From contig CAIIXF020000010.1 of the NCBI GenBank assembly GCA_903813345.2, positions 5,073,169 through 5,137,168 of the forward strand: a stretch of 64,000 bases of DNA. The letters are read 5' to 3'. Below are positions 1 to 12,198 of this stretch, piece after piece; the first letter of the stretch is position 1; each line of letters opens with the position of its first letter. The notes under the pieces are model-generated. The model was given only the letters and a program-made list of their open reading frames with translations. It was not told the origin of the DNA and made no database searches. The translations under genes and the position numbers were made by a program. This stretch comes from Owenia fusiformis. Lineage: Eukaryota > Annelida > Polychaeta > Sabellida > Oweniidae.

Positions 1-497
1 AAGTGACATTTTTAAAGCTAGAATCAGAGATAAGGGAAACAAGCTCGATCGTGAGCCAATGAACGCATTCGACAACCAACGTGCCCTTTAAATTCCCATC
101 TACAGTATGATAGTTTTAAGATGCATGGTATCTCATCAAATAGTAAGATGTTTCAGGTTAACAATTTGCAAAAACAATATGTATAGTGGACGTGATTTAC
201 CAAGAAATTAATGACATGTACACTATACAGGGTGACCCACCTTTTTGGTGACAACCATTTTTGGCCGTCCTGTTTAAAGAAGGTAGTCAAGTAATTATTG
301 ATACAACGTATTTAAACTGTTCAGATAATATTTTAAGACGGGGAGCTGGGAGATATTTTTCTAAAACAGCCTGAAATATCAAATAAAACAATGATCGGAA
401 AGGGTATACACGCTATCTCTGATTCTCCCTTTAACTGTTGCTCGACATTTTTTAACACAGAACATTAAAAAATTGATACACTCAAAAACGTTCTTAC
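1..497. other. no gene seen (edge of window)
   Basis: AT-rich sequence downstream of the sushi exon in its reading direction. I see no exon, RNA gene or clear repeat. It is probably intron of the same minus-strand gene, continuing out of the window. Confidence 0.4.
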
Positions 498-734
498 ATA
501 TGCAAGCGTAGTCCACCTCAGTCCAATAGCCTTGTTTGTGGCATTTACGAACTCCTTTCCCATTTTTTGGCTTAGGGTAGAGTTCATAGCCATCAATACA
601 GGTGTACGTGACCTTAACGTCAGTATCATACTCTGCTTTCTTGGCCTTCCCACTTGCTGGGGGTTTTGAGTAGCTAATTTCTCCGTTGTTACTTTTCTTC
701 GTCCATTTTCCTAGCGAAGGGCATCTTCCTGACA
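498..734 (-). CDS. sushi/CCP domain exon of a secreted protein gene
   Basis: This 79-codon exon encodes one complete sushi (CCP, complement control) domain, an extracellular disulfide-bonded module used for protein binding. All four cysteines are in order: RCPSL, then VTYTC followed by GYEL, then VRKC, then a Trp and the closing YAC. The acceptor reads TTTTATAG (AG at 736-735) and the donor reads TATGTAAGA (GT at 497-496). The exon is symmetrical phase 1-1, as is usual for shuffled extracellular modules. The reading frame stays open past the donor by chance. The signal-peptide exon at 10830-10887 also ends in phase 1, so the two could be spliced, but no intermediate exon was found and the link is inferred. 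The rest of the gene lies left of the window. Confidence 0.75.
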
Positions 735-1850
735 CTATAAAATATTACAAAACATGAAACATATTACTTTCGACAAAATTTATTCTGACTATAATAATCG
801 GTAGTTACAGGTGTATACTTGATTTTGAAAAGAATCGTGTCTGCACTTAACTGTCTTGGATTAGAAATCCTAAAATGTAAATAATAACGTCTAAAACTAC
901 CCTATATAAGGAACGCAATATGGCTTACTCATTTGAATATCACACGTATGTGATACGTATGTTTTCCATGGCCACGCTGGCCATGCAATGGCTGAGTCTG
1001 AATCAGTGGAGATGATTATATAAGAGTAAACAGAAATGATTTACAAAAAATACAAATATTTAAAGTAAAAAGTCCTCCTCAGTCGATTGCTATACTTTAG
1101 TAATGTCGATGATAATATTTTATTATGTCTGTGGGATTATTTACCATTCATTATGAGATTGGGTACGGGGTCTTACCTGTACCCCTCTTTCTCTTGCAAT
1201 TGAATGAGACAGTGGGTATATATATACGGAGCCGGGGTACGGAGACTTGTGAAAAACTAGCCCGCCAGTCCTTTTAAACCAATGGGTCACACATGAGCTA
1301 GGAAACCATTTTTCATAATTAGTCTTGGTCCACTTACTTAAACATCATAAGGACAGAACTAAATAGAATACAAAACATGTAAATCAATTGTGTACTTTTT
1401 TTACACATTAATATACAAATGTCGTATTGGTGTTATTTGCTGAAATCTACTCTCTTCTATGGTATTATTGATAAGTTAGGTGAAAAAATGAATGAATCAA
1501 TCAATAAGAATACAAAATGAAACCAACATCTTTAGATAATAAAATTCCCCATCGTCAATGAAAAATATTACATCGGTCACTTTTCTAGCTATTTAACGAA
1601 CTGGAATTCAACTGGCACATTGATACGAACGAATACATATACAGTTCTATTTAATTAATTACATTAGCAATGATATTATTTATTTTTAATGACAATTGGT
1701 TAATTAAAAATATGAACGAGTTTACCTTAATATTGCGTGATATGTGTATTTTGAAATATGATAAGGCTCCTATTTTAAAATGCACGAGGGGAAGCTAAAA
1801 GGTTGTTAAGTTGTACTGAACATTGTTGAAATAAAGCAGAGATATTTAAG
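735..1850. other. no gene seen (probable intron)
   Basis: AT-rich stretch between the sushi exon and the first foldback element. No coding potential beyond short random frames and no clear repeat. Confidence 0.4.
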
Positions 1851-2808
1851 AAATATAGACCGGAGAGCAGGGGTAATATCGTCGAATACACCCCGCAGGG
1901 CTAGGCATAAAGTCTGTATTACGATTCGAAATGAAAACTCACCAGAATGTTTCGACTATTCATTATGGTCCGTCATTACTACCCGCTGTTATGACGTCAC
2001 ACATTACTCGTATAAACAGGGGTATCGTTCGCGAATATACCCCGGGTAAAATTTTGAATTCGTTTTCAGCTTATATCAATGCAAACATGACTGTATTCAC
2101 GCCTTCTATAAACTGTGAACAAAGTCAACATTTCACCCGGTGTATACTCGTCAATACTCCCCAGGTCAGGGGGGGGGGGTACCAGGGTTCAAAGATGACA
2201 TAGGCCTTACGTTTATAATGTAAATCTGTATTGAGATGACATCGTCGCTGATTGGTCAAAATTCGACAAACAAATGACGTCATCAATGGCGGTTTCAAAA
2301 TTTTCGAAATACGCTTCGAATAATATTATGTTTATTTCTGGCGTGTTAACCAATATCATAGCTTCTCATTTCACATCAAGATAAAGAAAGGTGTACGGAA
2401 TATGCCTATATCAATTAAAACATCCCATCGAAGTGTAGTATTTGATAACTAGCCGATGAAAATTCGAACGAACGAAGATGGTAAGCAAGAGAGGTAATTA
2501 TGTCTGTCATCTTTAAACTCTGGGGCTTTCCCTCCTCTTTCCCCAGGTAATACAAGTAATGTGTGACGTCATAACAGTATGGTTAAGTAATTGCCGACCA
2601 TTAAATGATATTCGAAAAAGTTTGGTTAGTTGTTCGAATCGTAATAAAGACCTCAGGGCAGGTGTAATATCGACGAATATACCCCTAGGGCTAGGCACAA
2701 ACGCTTTCGAACCCCTCACTCCCATCGATTGTTCGGGGTACAGAAAACGTTTGTGCCTAGCCTGCGGGGTGATTTCGTCGATATAACTCCTGCTCTTCGG
2801 TCTATATT
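1851..2808. mobile_element. foldback/MITE-like inverted-repeat element, 958 bp
   Basis: Imperfect terminal inverted repeats: the left end starts AAATATAGACCGGAGAGCAG, and the right end carries its complement (CTGCTCTTCGGTCTATATT, ending 2808). A motif of the type GGGTATATTCGTCGATA and the word GGCTAGGCACAAA recur several times inside in both orientations, for example 2650-2704 against 2749-2804. A second inner pair shares TGTGACGTCATAACAG (about 1990-2008 and 2556-2577). There is no transposase frame, so it is non-autonomous. It directly abuts the next element. Confidence 0.7.
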
Positions 2809-3424
2809 AGGGTATCATTAGTAAGTTGTAAAAATATGAAAGAGATCAGTTACAATCATATTATGTGAGAATTGACAAATTGCATGTCAAAAAATCAAAT
2901 ATCAATGGAAAAGCCACTTATTTCAGTCCAAAAAAGCTGTTCTTTCCAAACAGAAATGCCTTTGTGTATTTTTCCATTGATGTCGCCTTCAATGACATAC
3001 TTATCCCATCCTTTATGCATGTTGGATGCATTTTCCATAAGTTTATTGACTGTAACATGACTCTAACTCTTGCCCTTAATTCCTAAAATGATTTGATTTT
3101 CAACCGAAACATTTCACCTTGAAACAGCCTTATCGCTTATCATTGTTTATTCCTCAAAACTAAAATTTTGGGACAGAATATATTTTAGAAACAGAGAACA
3201 ATGAAACAAATCATAATCATGACAAACCTGACACACAGACAAAGTGTTTTTGAGACTAAAACTAGTTGAAATTTTCAATCACCTGAATGCAGGCACTAAT
3301 GCTTATGAAGTCTCTTTTTCACAGCAATGGATTTTTTGACATGCATTTTTGAATTTGTCAATTCTCACAAAATATGGAACCGATCTCTTTCATATTTGTA
3401 CAACTTGCTAATGATATCTACCCT
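2809..3424. mobile_element. foldback/MITE-like inverted-repeat element, 616 bp
   Basis: Left arm begins AGGGTATCATTAGTAAGTTG and the right arm ends with the complementary CAACTTGCTAATGATATC then TACCCT. The arms stay similar for roughly 90 bp, including the shared words ATATGAAAGAGATC and GAGAATTGACAAATT. No coding capacity. The left edge coincides with the right edge of the preceding element. Confidence 0.7.
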
Positions 3425-3504
3425 GAGGCTACTTTATAGAAATTTTCAATCAATTTGAATAATCAATTGCTGAGAAAACACTTAAAATAGCGATTCATTG
3501 TTTT

Positions 3505-4383
3505 CACTGGTCAGTATCAAAATGCGGTAACGGCCGTTACCTACTCATCTAAGATGGCGGACGGAAAGTGTTGACTTCGATATTTTGGGTTTTCGTGGAA
3601 TTAAACTGCTTTATGATTGACGTAATGCTTAGATATTTGAACTTGATAATCCTTACATATTATGGAAACTTTGGAGCATGACCATTTGTTCGTAAATCAT
3701 ACGTGAATGCCATAATTCAACGATATGTTACACCGCTTAAGGGAAGGTAACTGGAAGCGCCTGCTACGATAACTGACACGTCTGTTTCCAAGATGATGCG
3801 GTTACTGTATGAAGTTAATAATATAGATCTTTTTTCTTTCAGACCAAAATGATGCACTTCGCTATAATTTGCAGTTTTTGTACATTACGGTTGGGAAGTG
3901 CAGCATTTATCCTGCACCATACGATACGATGCCATGCAATAGACATCGCACATTGCAGCTTTTCTTATCAAAAAAGGAAGCTAAATGTCGGGACAGGTGT
4001 CGATGTCGATTAATTAATTGAAATTGGGAATAGAGATAATGTGAGCCCCCACTTGTTATATATCAGGTTTTGCTTTGTGAACTGGTCCTCCATTATAAAC
4101 TCTCATAACGTTACCGCATCACCACAGATCAGTTATCGTATCATTTGCAAAATCAGAATCTGTTACCTTCCTTTAAGCGGTGTAACATATAATTGAATCA
4201 TGGCGCCCCCGTATGATTTAAGAACAAATTGTCATACTCCAAAGTTTCCATACTATATAGAGCTTATCAAGTTCAAATATCAAAGCATTACGTCAATTAC
4301 AAAGTAGTTTAATTTGACGAAAACCAAAAATGTCTAAATCGACACTCTCCGTCCACCATCTTAGACGAGATACTGACCAGTGA
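3505..4383. mobile_element. long-armed foldback element, 879 bp
   Basis: Arms of about 300 bp (3505-3830 and 4095-4383) are reverse complements of each other with point differences. Shared landmarks are CACTGGTCAGTA at the ends, CTAAGATGG, ATTGACGTAATGCTT, TATGGAAACTTTGGAG and TGTTACACCGCTTAA. The loop is about 265 bp. The left arm carries an extra 16-bp perfect palindrome, GGTAACGGCCGTTACC, which the right arm lacks. No open frame. Confidence 0.75.
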
Positions 4384-5690
4384 TTTTGGGACACCCGATA
4401 TAATCCTGGACTTTGATTTAGCCATATATTCAATCGTGACACTGAGACTATGTTGACAAAGCTCAGTGACTCCAATCAGAATTGTGTTTAAAATCATATC
4501 GAAAGCCATCGATAAAGGCGATATATCAATCATATCTAACGTAGAGTGTCGAATCTATCCTCCTAAAGAATTGAAAAGGGTATATTTTCATCTTTCATTT
4601 TTATTAAACTCTGCACAAAGATCTCAAATCACGTGATTCAATTAGCATATAAATAGGAAGTTAAACAATATTTTCAGTTAAAATGTGAAAATAGTATCTG
4701 TCCAAATATTTTGTTGTCATTGAAAGGTCGGCATTTAAACAAGTTGCACTAGGTTGTTGCAGAGCACGCCCAATGAATTCATGAAATTTATCGTATGTTT
4801 TCAAAAAATATTTGTTGCCTCACTTTTTAATTTCTAGATCCGCCTTATAACTACATAATGCTATTGTATGAAACTATATGTTATATATATATTGCACTTA
4901 TAAAAACACCCCATTAGTATTTTTATTGACATGGTTCATAATTTATTGCATATAATTAGAACTGAAAGATACGCTACGATAACAATTTGTCATTGTACTT
5001 TTAATCTGAGGATTTCAAGTCGTAAGTATATAGAGTTCAGAGTTAAAAGTACAAGGGGTTATCAATAAATTTTGCAAGCAATTCCATACCTCAGAAAAAA
5101 TCAGGAGTAATGTCAGGGGTAGTCAGCAATTGTCAAGGGGATACGATATTTTGGGTTTATATCAGTGCGAGCGAAGCGACCCCCAACATTTAAAAAAATT
5201 TAATTTATATTGTATATGGTGCATTTCAAACTATAATGTGTCAACAAATTAGACAAAATTGCTCTTTTTCTTTTTTGTGGGGGTGGGGGAGGGGGGGGGG
5301 TGCAATCACACTTATCGCAACCCCTGGCTATGCCCATGAATGTTATCACTTTCCAACATTTAAACAAAGTACAATGTGTGACCAATACATTCGCGAGTGA
5401 TTCTCTATCTCAGGAAATATTTTGAGGTATTTACCTTGCTAGGAAGATTATACACTCCAAATTGTAGTTATGGAATAAGTCTCGGAAAGCACTCTTGATA
5501 GAAAATTGGTATTTTACTTAAAACCGAACAAGTATAATTTACGCTTTTCAAATCTCGCAAAAATATATTTTTGTTCGAGATTTTGTTCGAGATCTTCAAG
5601 ATTCATTGAACAATTTTGTCGCATGCAATTGCTTCAAGAAAGGTGAAGATTGACAAGAATCAAAAGCTGACTAGCAACGAATCGAATTTG
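4384..5690. other. no gene seen; G-tract near 5278-5300
   Basis: AT-rich non-coding DNA. A run of G tracts (about 5278-5301) followed by TGCAATCACACTTATCGCAA resembles the GC-rich end of the hAT-like element at 61.5 kb and may be a fragment of a related transposon. Nothing else is recognised. Confidence 0.4.
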
Positions 5691-6790
5691 ACCATTCTGA
5701 GGGCCTCTTTGGTCATTACTGGGCCTGATATGGGCATGTCGTGATACAAAATTCATATTCAAATAGCAGCCATTTTGTTCACTTCAACATTTGAATCGTG
5801 AATTTTGCTCTTATTTCCTTACAAAAAGTTCCAAAACTCACAAGAAATGAAATAGTCAATAATAATTTCAGAAAATAACTAAATTTCGACGTTTTCATTG
5901 TTGGAATGTATCGAGTTCCGATCCTGGGAGCCAATCCTCCTTATCGCACGCCTTACGTGGATGAACTTCCATTGGAGAATATTCGTAAGATTTTTTGTCA
6001 TCATTTCCACCAAGGAGTATTGGCTCCCAGAATGTAATCTCGATGAATATAGTCCGGAGTAGGGATACTAGCGGTTATTTGGTTTTCTGTATAAAAAGCT
6101 TTTCTCCTTTTCTGTCCCGTCGCAGCGCCATCTAGTGTTTGATAAATGAATCAAGGTTTATTTTCGATAGGGTAAGTACTAATCTATCAGGAAACATTTA
6201 CAAGTTTTGGTTAGAAACAGACTTTTTATAGATGGCGCCAGGCGGAGTGATTTTTGAGACTATGTAGAGCAGAATAATTTTCTGAAACAGGTAGCTTTAC
6301 GGTGGTAGCTCTCTCCAGATTCAGTTATCTCAAAAACGGTGTGGTCACCGTATGCTTATTTTGTAACGGCAAGCTAGACAAGACTCCAATGAACACTGGG
6401 CACTGTTTCGCTGAGCTAGATCTGTGCCCATGAATATATTATGAAATGAAACGTTATAATGGTCGTCAATGGGATTTTTTACTGCAATCTTGACCCGATA
6501 TTTTCCAACAATGAATCCGATCTTGAAGGATGTCGTGATTACAAATTTCGAAATCAAACAGCCACCATTTAAGAGCCTGGATTACGTGTTTCAGTCTTAT
6601 TTCCCAACAAAAAAGTTCAAAACATTCAAGAAGTGAACAACATATACGTTCAATCTTTTGGATCGCTGAAAAGGAATTTATAGTCAACGTTAAAATGTCA
6701 GAAAATAACGATATTGTTGATATCGACCAAGGTCAAGGTTGAATATCGAGTTGCGCTCCTGAGAGCCAATCCTCATTGATTTTCACCAAC
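5690..6790. repeat. two diverged direct copies of a ~250-bp repeat
   Basis: About 5720-5945 and 6540-6775 share a common order of words: AGC(A)GCCA(C)CATTT, CTTATTTCC, AAAAGTTC(C)AAAAC, TCAGAAAATAAC, and a closing GAGAGCCAATCCTC or GGGAGCCAATCCTC. The first copy is followed by an inverted AGTATTGGCTCCCAGAA (6015-6035), giving a local hairpin. Between them, CGCCATCTA at about 6127 and TAGATGGCG at about 6230 form another inverted pair. This looks like old transposon debris. Confidence 0.45.
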
Positions 6791-6835
6791 AAAGAGGTTG
6801 ATTTTTTTCCAAATACTCTACCCGTATGTTAATAG

Positions 6836-6974
6836 TAGTGTAACGACCCTTGATAGCAAGGCTTAAGCCTTTATAGCTCAGTCGGTAGAGCATCAGACTT
6901 TGGGTCCAAGGGTCCACGCGGAGCATTGAATTTAGCACACTTTTTTCAATTTCTTTATCTGGCTTGTTACACTA
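6836..6974 (+). repeat. tRNA-derived (SINE-like) sequence flanked by a 9-bp inverted repeat
   Basis: From 6867 the sequence reads like the 5' half of a tRNA-Lys: acceptor GCCTTTA, then an intact box A (TAGCTCAGTCGGTAGAGC) and the start of an anticodon arm, ATCAGACTTT. The 3' side of the anticodon stem is missing and the T-arm is degenerate (GGGTCCACGCGG), so it cannot fold as a tRNA. The piece is bracketed by perfect inverted 9-mers TAGTGTAAC (6836-6844) and GTTACACTA (6966-6974). It is best read as a SINE head or tRNA pseudogene with a surviving RNA polymerase III A box. Confidence 0.5.
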
Positions 6975-8454
6975 TGCTCGTTAGTCATTCCCATGGGGCG
7001 CCCTCGGGTTATTACAGTCATCCGATGTGTGTGTTTTTGGACTTGGTTCACGTCGAGAATTTCACCAAATCAAGCTTTGCATGCTAATTGATATATGGTT
7101 GAATAATAAGAGCAGAGATTAGTGATGGATACACTCATGAAACTTGATGGAAATTGTATATTTTGATGGACTTACTCCAAGACAAAGGGTTTCTCAATGT
7201 CCATTTTTAAGAGTAAAAACCATAATATAAATTAATAAATGATCGTCATTTATTGAGTAAAACTGTATTCAAGACGTACAAAATCAAAAATATTTTATCA
7301 CGTTATCATACTTTTAAATCTTCTCACCGTTTTCTGTACATCTTAAGACATTGTAATTTCAAACCTTATTATTATGAGATTGGCTTTTGAAAAGGATGCA
7401 AAACATAACATCATAACTTGAATAAGATATTGCGTGATACTAGTAAGTACAAAATAGTAGATGAATGGTACTGTCAAGTTATTCCTAGGATGACGTCACT
7501 TGCGTTCAGTTCAATTCAAAATGCACTTTACTTAGAAGTTCATCCATTCAGAGGTGAAAATGACATATGATTAGTATTGTAATTAATGAAATATAAGTTG
7601 ACACATCAAGAGGACCAAAATGAAATAACAAAATATTCGTTTTAAAATGTCAAAGCTTTTTTTACCAAAATATGAAGTAAAATATAGTCAATTTGTTCCC
7701 TGTGTTGAAAATAGTAGAACTAAACCTTGGGAGCTAGTTGAGTTTCTGTATTACTTTAAAATAATGTAAAGACTGGGATATGGTTTCATCATAGACTAGA
7801 TGCAAGTAGAAATACGTCATTGAAAATTCAAAAGGAGTAGTATCGATATGATGGACTTTCTATCTATTTTGGGGGTTTTGTTTTAAGTTTTGTTAACTCA
7901 ACCAAAATTTCCTTTGTACCACTATAATATATAGTATAACTATAATATTGAGAGGTCTAAGGAAATGTTCTATCTGCTATTTTGTTCCAACAAGGTTCGG
8001 AAATACATTTTATTTCATTCTCAAGAGTTGGTAAAAAGGAACAAAAAACAATTGCACTAAAAAACAAAAAATGTTTACAAAAACGATTTCGTTCCGTTTA
8101 CGTTTGAGGTATTAAAGCGACGATTCGACATGAACATTTTCTTAACATACGATACTGTCAAATGATTGTGATAAAAATGTCTAGGTAATTCTGCCTACAA
8201 CGAGGGAAATAAGGAAAAAATTAAAATCGGTCCGACACTTTGTTACCGAAACGTAATTGAGTTGATCACTAGTGATGCTGGTACTCATCACATCTTGCCA
8301 AATCAACTATAGAACGCTGTGATTTATCAAGATGATCATGATGAGCAAATATGTTACCCGAACCGTGGTATTCCGAGACCAACCCCACCAGGTGGACTAT
8401 GCCAATGATACATTGATACATATATTATCATCTAAATGTAAAATGCTGATCTGG
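6975..8454. other. no gene seen
   Basis: AT-rich non-coding sequence, probably intron of the sushi gene or intergenic. No exon with good flanking splice sites was found on either strand. Confidence 0.4.
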
Positions 8455-8710
8455 AAACCAACAAGGGGGGGGGGGGGCATTTCCGAATAAAATTGGCCTA
8501 AATTTGGAAAAAGGTCCATTTTCTTAATAATTGGGTCTAAAATAAAAAAAAAAGGCTTTAAAGGCCCATTAATGCCCAAAAGGCCCACTAATTGGGACCT
8601 TAAAAAATTTTCACCAATAAATATACTTTTGGGACATTTTTTCTGGGCCCACCCAAAGGGGAGGGGCGGGTCCCTGCCCCCCCCCCCCCCCGCCAGATCC
8701 GCCAGTGAAT
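8455..8710. repeat. poly-G/poly-C bracketed repeat
   Basis: A G run at about 8464-8476 and a C run at about 8678-8692 bracket roughly 200 bp rich in GGCCCA and GGGCC words. The ends can pair as a G-tract/C-tract stem. The tail CGCCAGATCCGCCAGTG looks like a repeat terminus. Family unknown. Confidence 0.4.
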
Positions 8711-9134
8711 GCTAACAACATGTACTAGGATGGTAAGCGTCATTTTTCATTGCGACCGGACGCTTTGATATCGCTGGCTATAGTTTATATAGCGAGGAGT
8801 CCAGATATAATTCAATTTACACGTCATTATAACCCAAGGTTCATTGCAATCGTTCACGCTTTCATTCATTATTTTCATTAAAATATTAATTTTTGATTGA
8901 TGGAAGTATCCGGACATTTTGACATAATTTGACGTGAAAACGAGGTCATAATAAGGCCTTTCTTATTTAGTCTGTACAGTTTTTAAAGTTATTCATTTAT
9001 CATAATTAAAACTGTTTTCAAACAAACGTTTTAAAAATCAATTGAGGTGGTTACTGTAAATTTGTTTGTTATAATTCCAGATGAGACTTGTCTTCGATTT
9101 GAAAACCATTATATTGTATCCGGTATTGTTAAGT

Positions 9135-9256
9135 GCTAGGGTTGCACTATAAGCCCTTGAGATAGTTTTACGTCCGGGTAACCTTTTAGTGCTAAGATTG
9201 CACTATCAAATTTATTGTTATAAGCTCTAAAGGTAGTTTCACATCCGGGCAACCCA
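9135..9256. repeat. tandem duplication, two diverged ~60-bp copies
   Basis: GTGCTAGGGTTGCACTATAA followed by a CCGGGTAACC end (about 9133-9182) recurs as GTGCTAAGATTGCACTAT with a CCGGGCAACC end (about 9189-9252). The second copy carries a short insertion. No function is apparent. Confidence 0.5.
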
Positions 9257-10829
9257 CAGCTTCGTCTGTATCGTCCACTCGCCACATCCTTCAAGTTTTT
9301 CGTTGTCTTATTTTTTCATAAAAAATTGTTTTGGCCCGCGAGTGTGCCGCATGCATTTTTATTTCCATCAAATTTGGCAGTAGCGAAGGGGTCGCCATGA
9401 CCTTGAAACTAGTAATTTTGCCATTAATCCGATGTGTGTGAAGGCAGTGCAGATACAGACGATGTGAAGATCAAGAGACAAATACACTCAGTGATGTCAA
9501 TGCTGGATGTTATAAGCTCATGAGACAAATTTAACATATATACGTCAACTGGCATCTTGTTAGAAAAATAATACTTATAAACCAAGAACGAAACGACTGC
9601 ATACAAAAAAATTATGCGAAAACATTTGGCTCACAAACTTACCCAAAATGTGCATGCAAAACGAGTAGACGCGGAATACAGGGTTGGTCTAAAGCCATGA
9701 AATATGAATAAGGATTATGTTTATCTTAACATATAAATACCCATGGTTGTTTGATAATGGAATGATGCACCAGAAGTAAAGATCAAGAGGTCGTTCAATA
9801 AGAAAAGTTTGTGTAGTATCCATCATTTATTGATCATCCCCTGTAGGCTGGTGGTTAATATAAATATATATTAAAAATAGAATCAATTTTAAAGACATTG
9901 TCTGTTCAAATGCACAACTTTGGCGCCCTTGATGTTTCTACATTGTGAAGTGCAACTCACATTTTATCAATCTAAACTGCAAGATTCCGACCCTTATGTT
10001 GATTTGTTGGTTGTTTTAGGTGTTTTGTTAATTGTATTACAAAATAAATATCAATTATTAATCAAGTGTTGATTCCCGGATGGAAAATCGCAACATTTTA
10101 CACACTAAGTAGGCGATAAATGTTTCTATTGCTTCTGATTCTCATCTAATTTTATCTTTCATACCTTCAATATCTAGTATTTAGTTTTAGATCGACTCTG
10201 AAAATCCAGGTGTCAGTGGCGCAGACTAAAGAGAAAGCTACAGTATATTATGAATTATTTGACGGATTGTTCATAGTCCTCTTAGAGGGGATATTGTTCC
10301 TAAGAATGTTCCTGTTAGGTACAGAAGTGGGTAGAACCCTGGTCAATTGGCGAAGTAACAGGATCCCTGGTAGGGCCATGTCCCCCTAAAGAGTCCCCCG
10401 TCCCCCAAAAGTAAATATCCTAAAATTACATATACCGTATAAAAATATTACACACTTATCTTGGAAAAATTGTGTTTCCAAACCATAGATTCCGATTCCG
10501 ATTTTTCATCGATTCCCCCTACCGATCACTACTCCCGTCCAACTACTCCCTACTCTACTTATGGGTAATCATAGAAACAAAAGGGCTCAAATACCCCAAA
10601 AGTTACTTTCTGATTTAGTTATTGTCATCTTTCTTTGGTACTGGGTGAAATCTTGCAATTTATTCATATGGTTTTAGTACTCTTTTTATTCCTAAAATCA
10701 TAAAAAATATTGACGATCAAGTAGCAAAACTTGTTATTTCCCTGATGAAGCTATTGCAATTTTCCTTGCATTGATAATTAAAATAATTAATCATATCACA
10801 TCATATATAAATAATTAATTTTAAAATAC
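9257..10829. other. no gene seen (probable intron 1 of the sushi gene)
   Basis: AT-rich DNA between the repeats and the signal-peptide exon. No further sushi-like exon was found on the minus strand. Confidence 0.35.
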
Positions 10830-10887
10830 CTGTTTGAATCACTATCGCTAATGTACCAACGATCAGTGCATAACTTGGAATCCTCAT
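10830..10887 (-). CDS. signal-peptide first exon (putative start of the sushi gene)
   Basis: Minus-strand ATG at 10887-10885 begins a short exon encoding MRIPSYALIVGTLAIVIQT: a basic residue followed by a hydrophobic stretch, as in an ER signal peptide. It ends at a donor reading CAGGTATTT (exon end 10830) in phase 1, which matches the phase of the sushi exon at 498-734. A TATA box lies 55 bp upstream of the ATG at a sensible distance for a short 5' UTR. Everything else about the gene is inference: the intron would be about 10 kb, and exons in between could have been missed. Confidence 0.5.
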
Positions 10888-10941
10888 GTTCGCCCGTCTA
10901 GACCTAGCCTTCCAGTGATGGCAATCCACCGGGATTCCAAC

Positions 10942-10947
10942 TTTATA
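10942..10947 (-). promoter_or_regulatory. TATA box of the signal-peptide exon
   Basis: Minus strand reads CCGTATAAAGTTGG, with TATAAA at 10947-10942. Transcription starting about 30 bp downstream would leave a 5' UTR of roughly 25-30 nt before the ATG at 10887. Confidence 0.45.
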
Positions 10948-11573
10948 CGGGGAGTTCCAGCGATGGGATTTACTTAGCCTTACACTGTAATCCTAATTTA
11001 GCAGAGCGTGTAGCTACTAATTAGTTAGAAAACTTATTCATAATCCGTTTCGCCTCCTTGTGTTCATAGCTTGTCGCTTTATAGTCCAATTGTAGTGTGA
11101 ATAACACAATAAAATCGTGTTATACTAATTGAAACGCTATATATGTACAAATGTACATTCATAACACATCGGGTTCAAGATCAGTAAAGCCAGCGTTAAT
11201 CGCATTAAATCATGATCAGCATGCTTATCATAACTGATTTAATAATTTCACGATATAATTTTAAGTCATGATTTTCAGTCAAAATCATATGGAAAGTCTT
11301 CCTGGCCTTCTTTCTATTACATTAAACATATCGTAATCCAGGAATAGGGGTAGTCTGTTTACCAAAATTAGAATGGAAAAGATTCCCCTACTATATTGGG
11401 TGCGCGCTTTCATCCTAGAGGGGCCTAAAAAAGAATATCTCTAAATAAATGATTTCCAGCCACGCCGTTTTTCAGTCATATCAAGCGAAGCGGCTATACA
11501 TCATTTCATCGACCGCATGTACTGTAGTGTATCGATGACGTCACTGATATTCACTCTGTGTTGATACTCGTCA

Positions 11574-12198
11574 ACTTCACGGCCCACATCCCGCTCCGTA
11601 TGTTGTGGTCCGTTCGTGTGCTAGAATACGATCCCTTCGTGAGACAAAGAGGCAAAATTTTTCAAAATGTCAAGAAAAGGTAGGAAACAGAGCAAAAATT
11701 TTGATATTTTGTGAATGGTTACCTTGGCAATATAATTACCTATGAATTCATGAAGAAACCAAGAAAAAATAGCAAGGTTTCATAGGTGAAAGTAGGTCGA
11801 ACATCGACTTTTCACGACAGAATACACTTCAATTGCAATAATTCATTTATATTACCGTATACATATCTAATTTCGTACAATTTATAAAGTACATGCATTA
11901 ATGCGTGCGACTGATAAACAAATATAACGTAATGCATCACAAAAGTACATGTTAAGTAGTTCCATCTTTTTTTGTGTAAAAAATTCGAAGTTTTTGAGAT
12001 TTCAAATACAACTACAACTTTTTTCAGTTTAATAGTCATATATTTATCAATTTAAATCGCGCAGTATAAATGTAAAATCAAAGAATACACTAATAATGCA
12101 ACTCATCTCCGGATTTCCTCCCTATAGAGGCGATATGGTCGGATCTTGTGAACACGAACGGACCATATCATACTGAGCGGGATGTGGACCGTGAACTT
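11574..12198. mobile_element. inverted-repeat element, 625 bp
   Basis: Left end TTCACGGCCCACATCCCGCT and right end AGCGGGATGTGGACCGTGAA are near-perfect reverse complements. The similarity extends over about 65-80 bp per arm and includes TGGTCCGTTCGTGT. The interior is AT-rich and non-coding, so this is a MITE or foldback element. Confidence 0.65.

Noticed and set aside
1931-2203. 90-codon plus-strand frame as a small gene
   Set aside because: It lies inside the 1851-2808 inverted-repeat element, has no recognisable features, and comparable chance frames occur in the arms.
6867-6935. Functional tRNA-Lys gene
   Set aside because: The 3' half of the anticodon stem and a proper T-arm are missing, so the cloverleaf cannot form.
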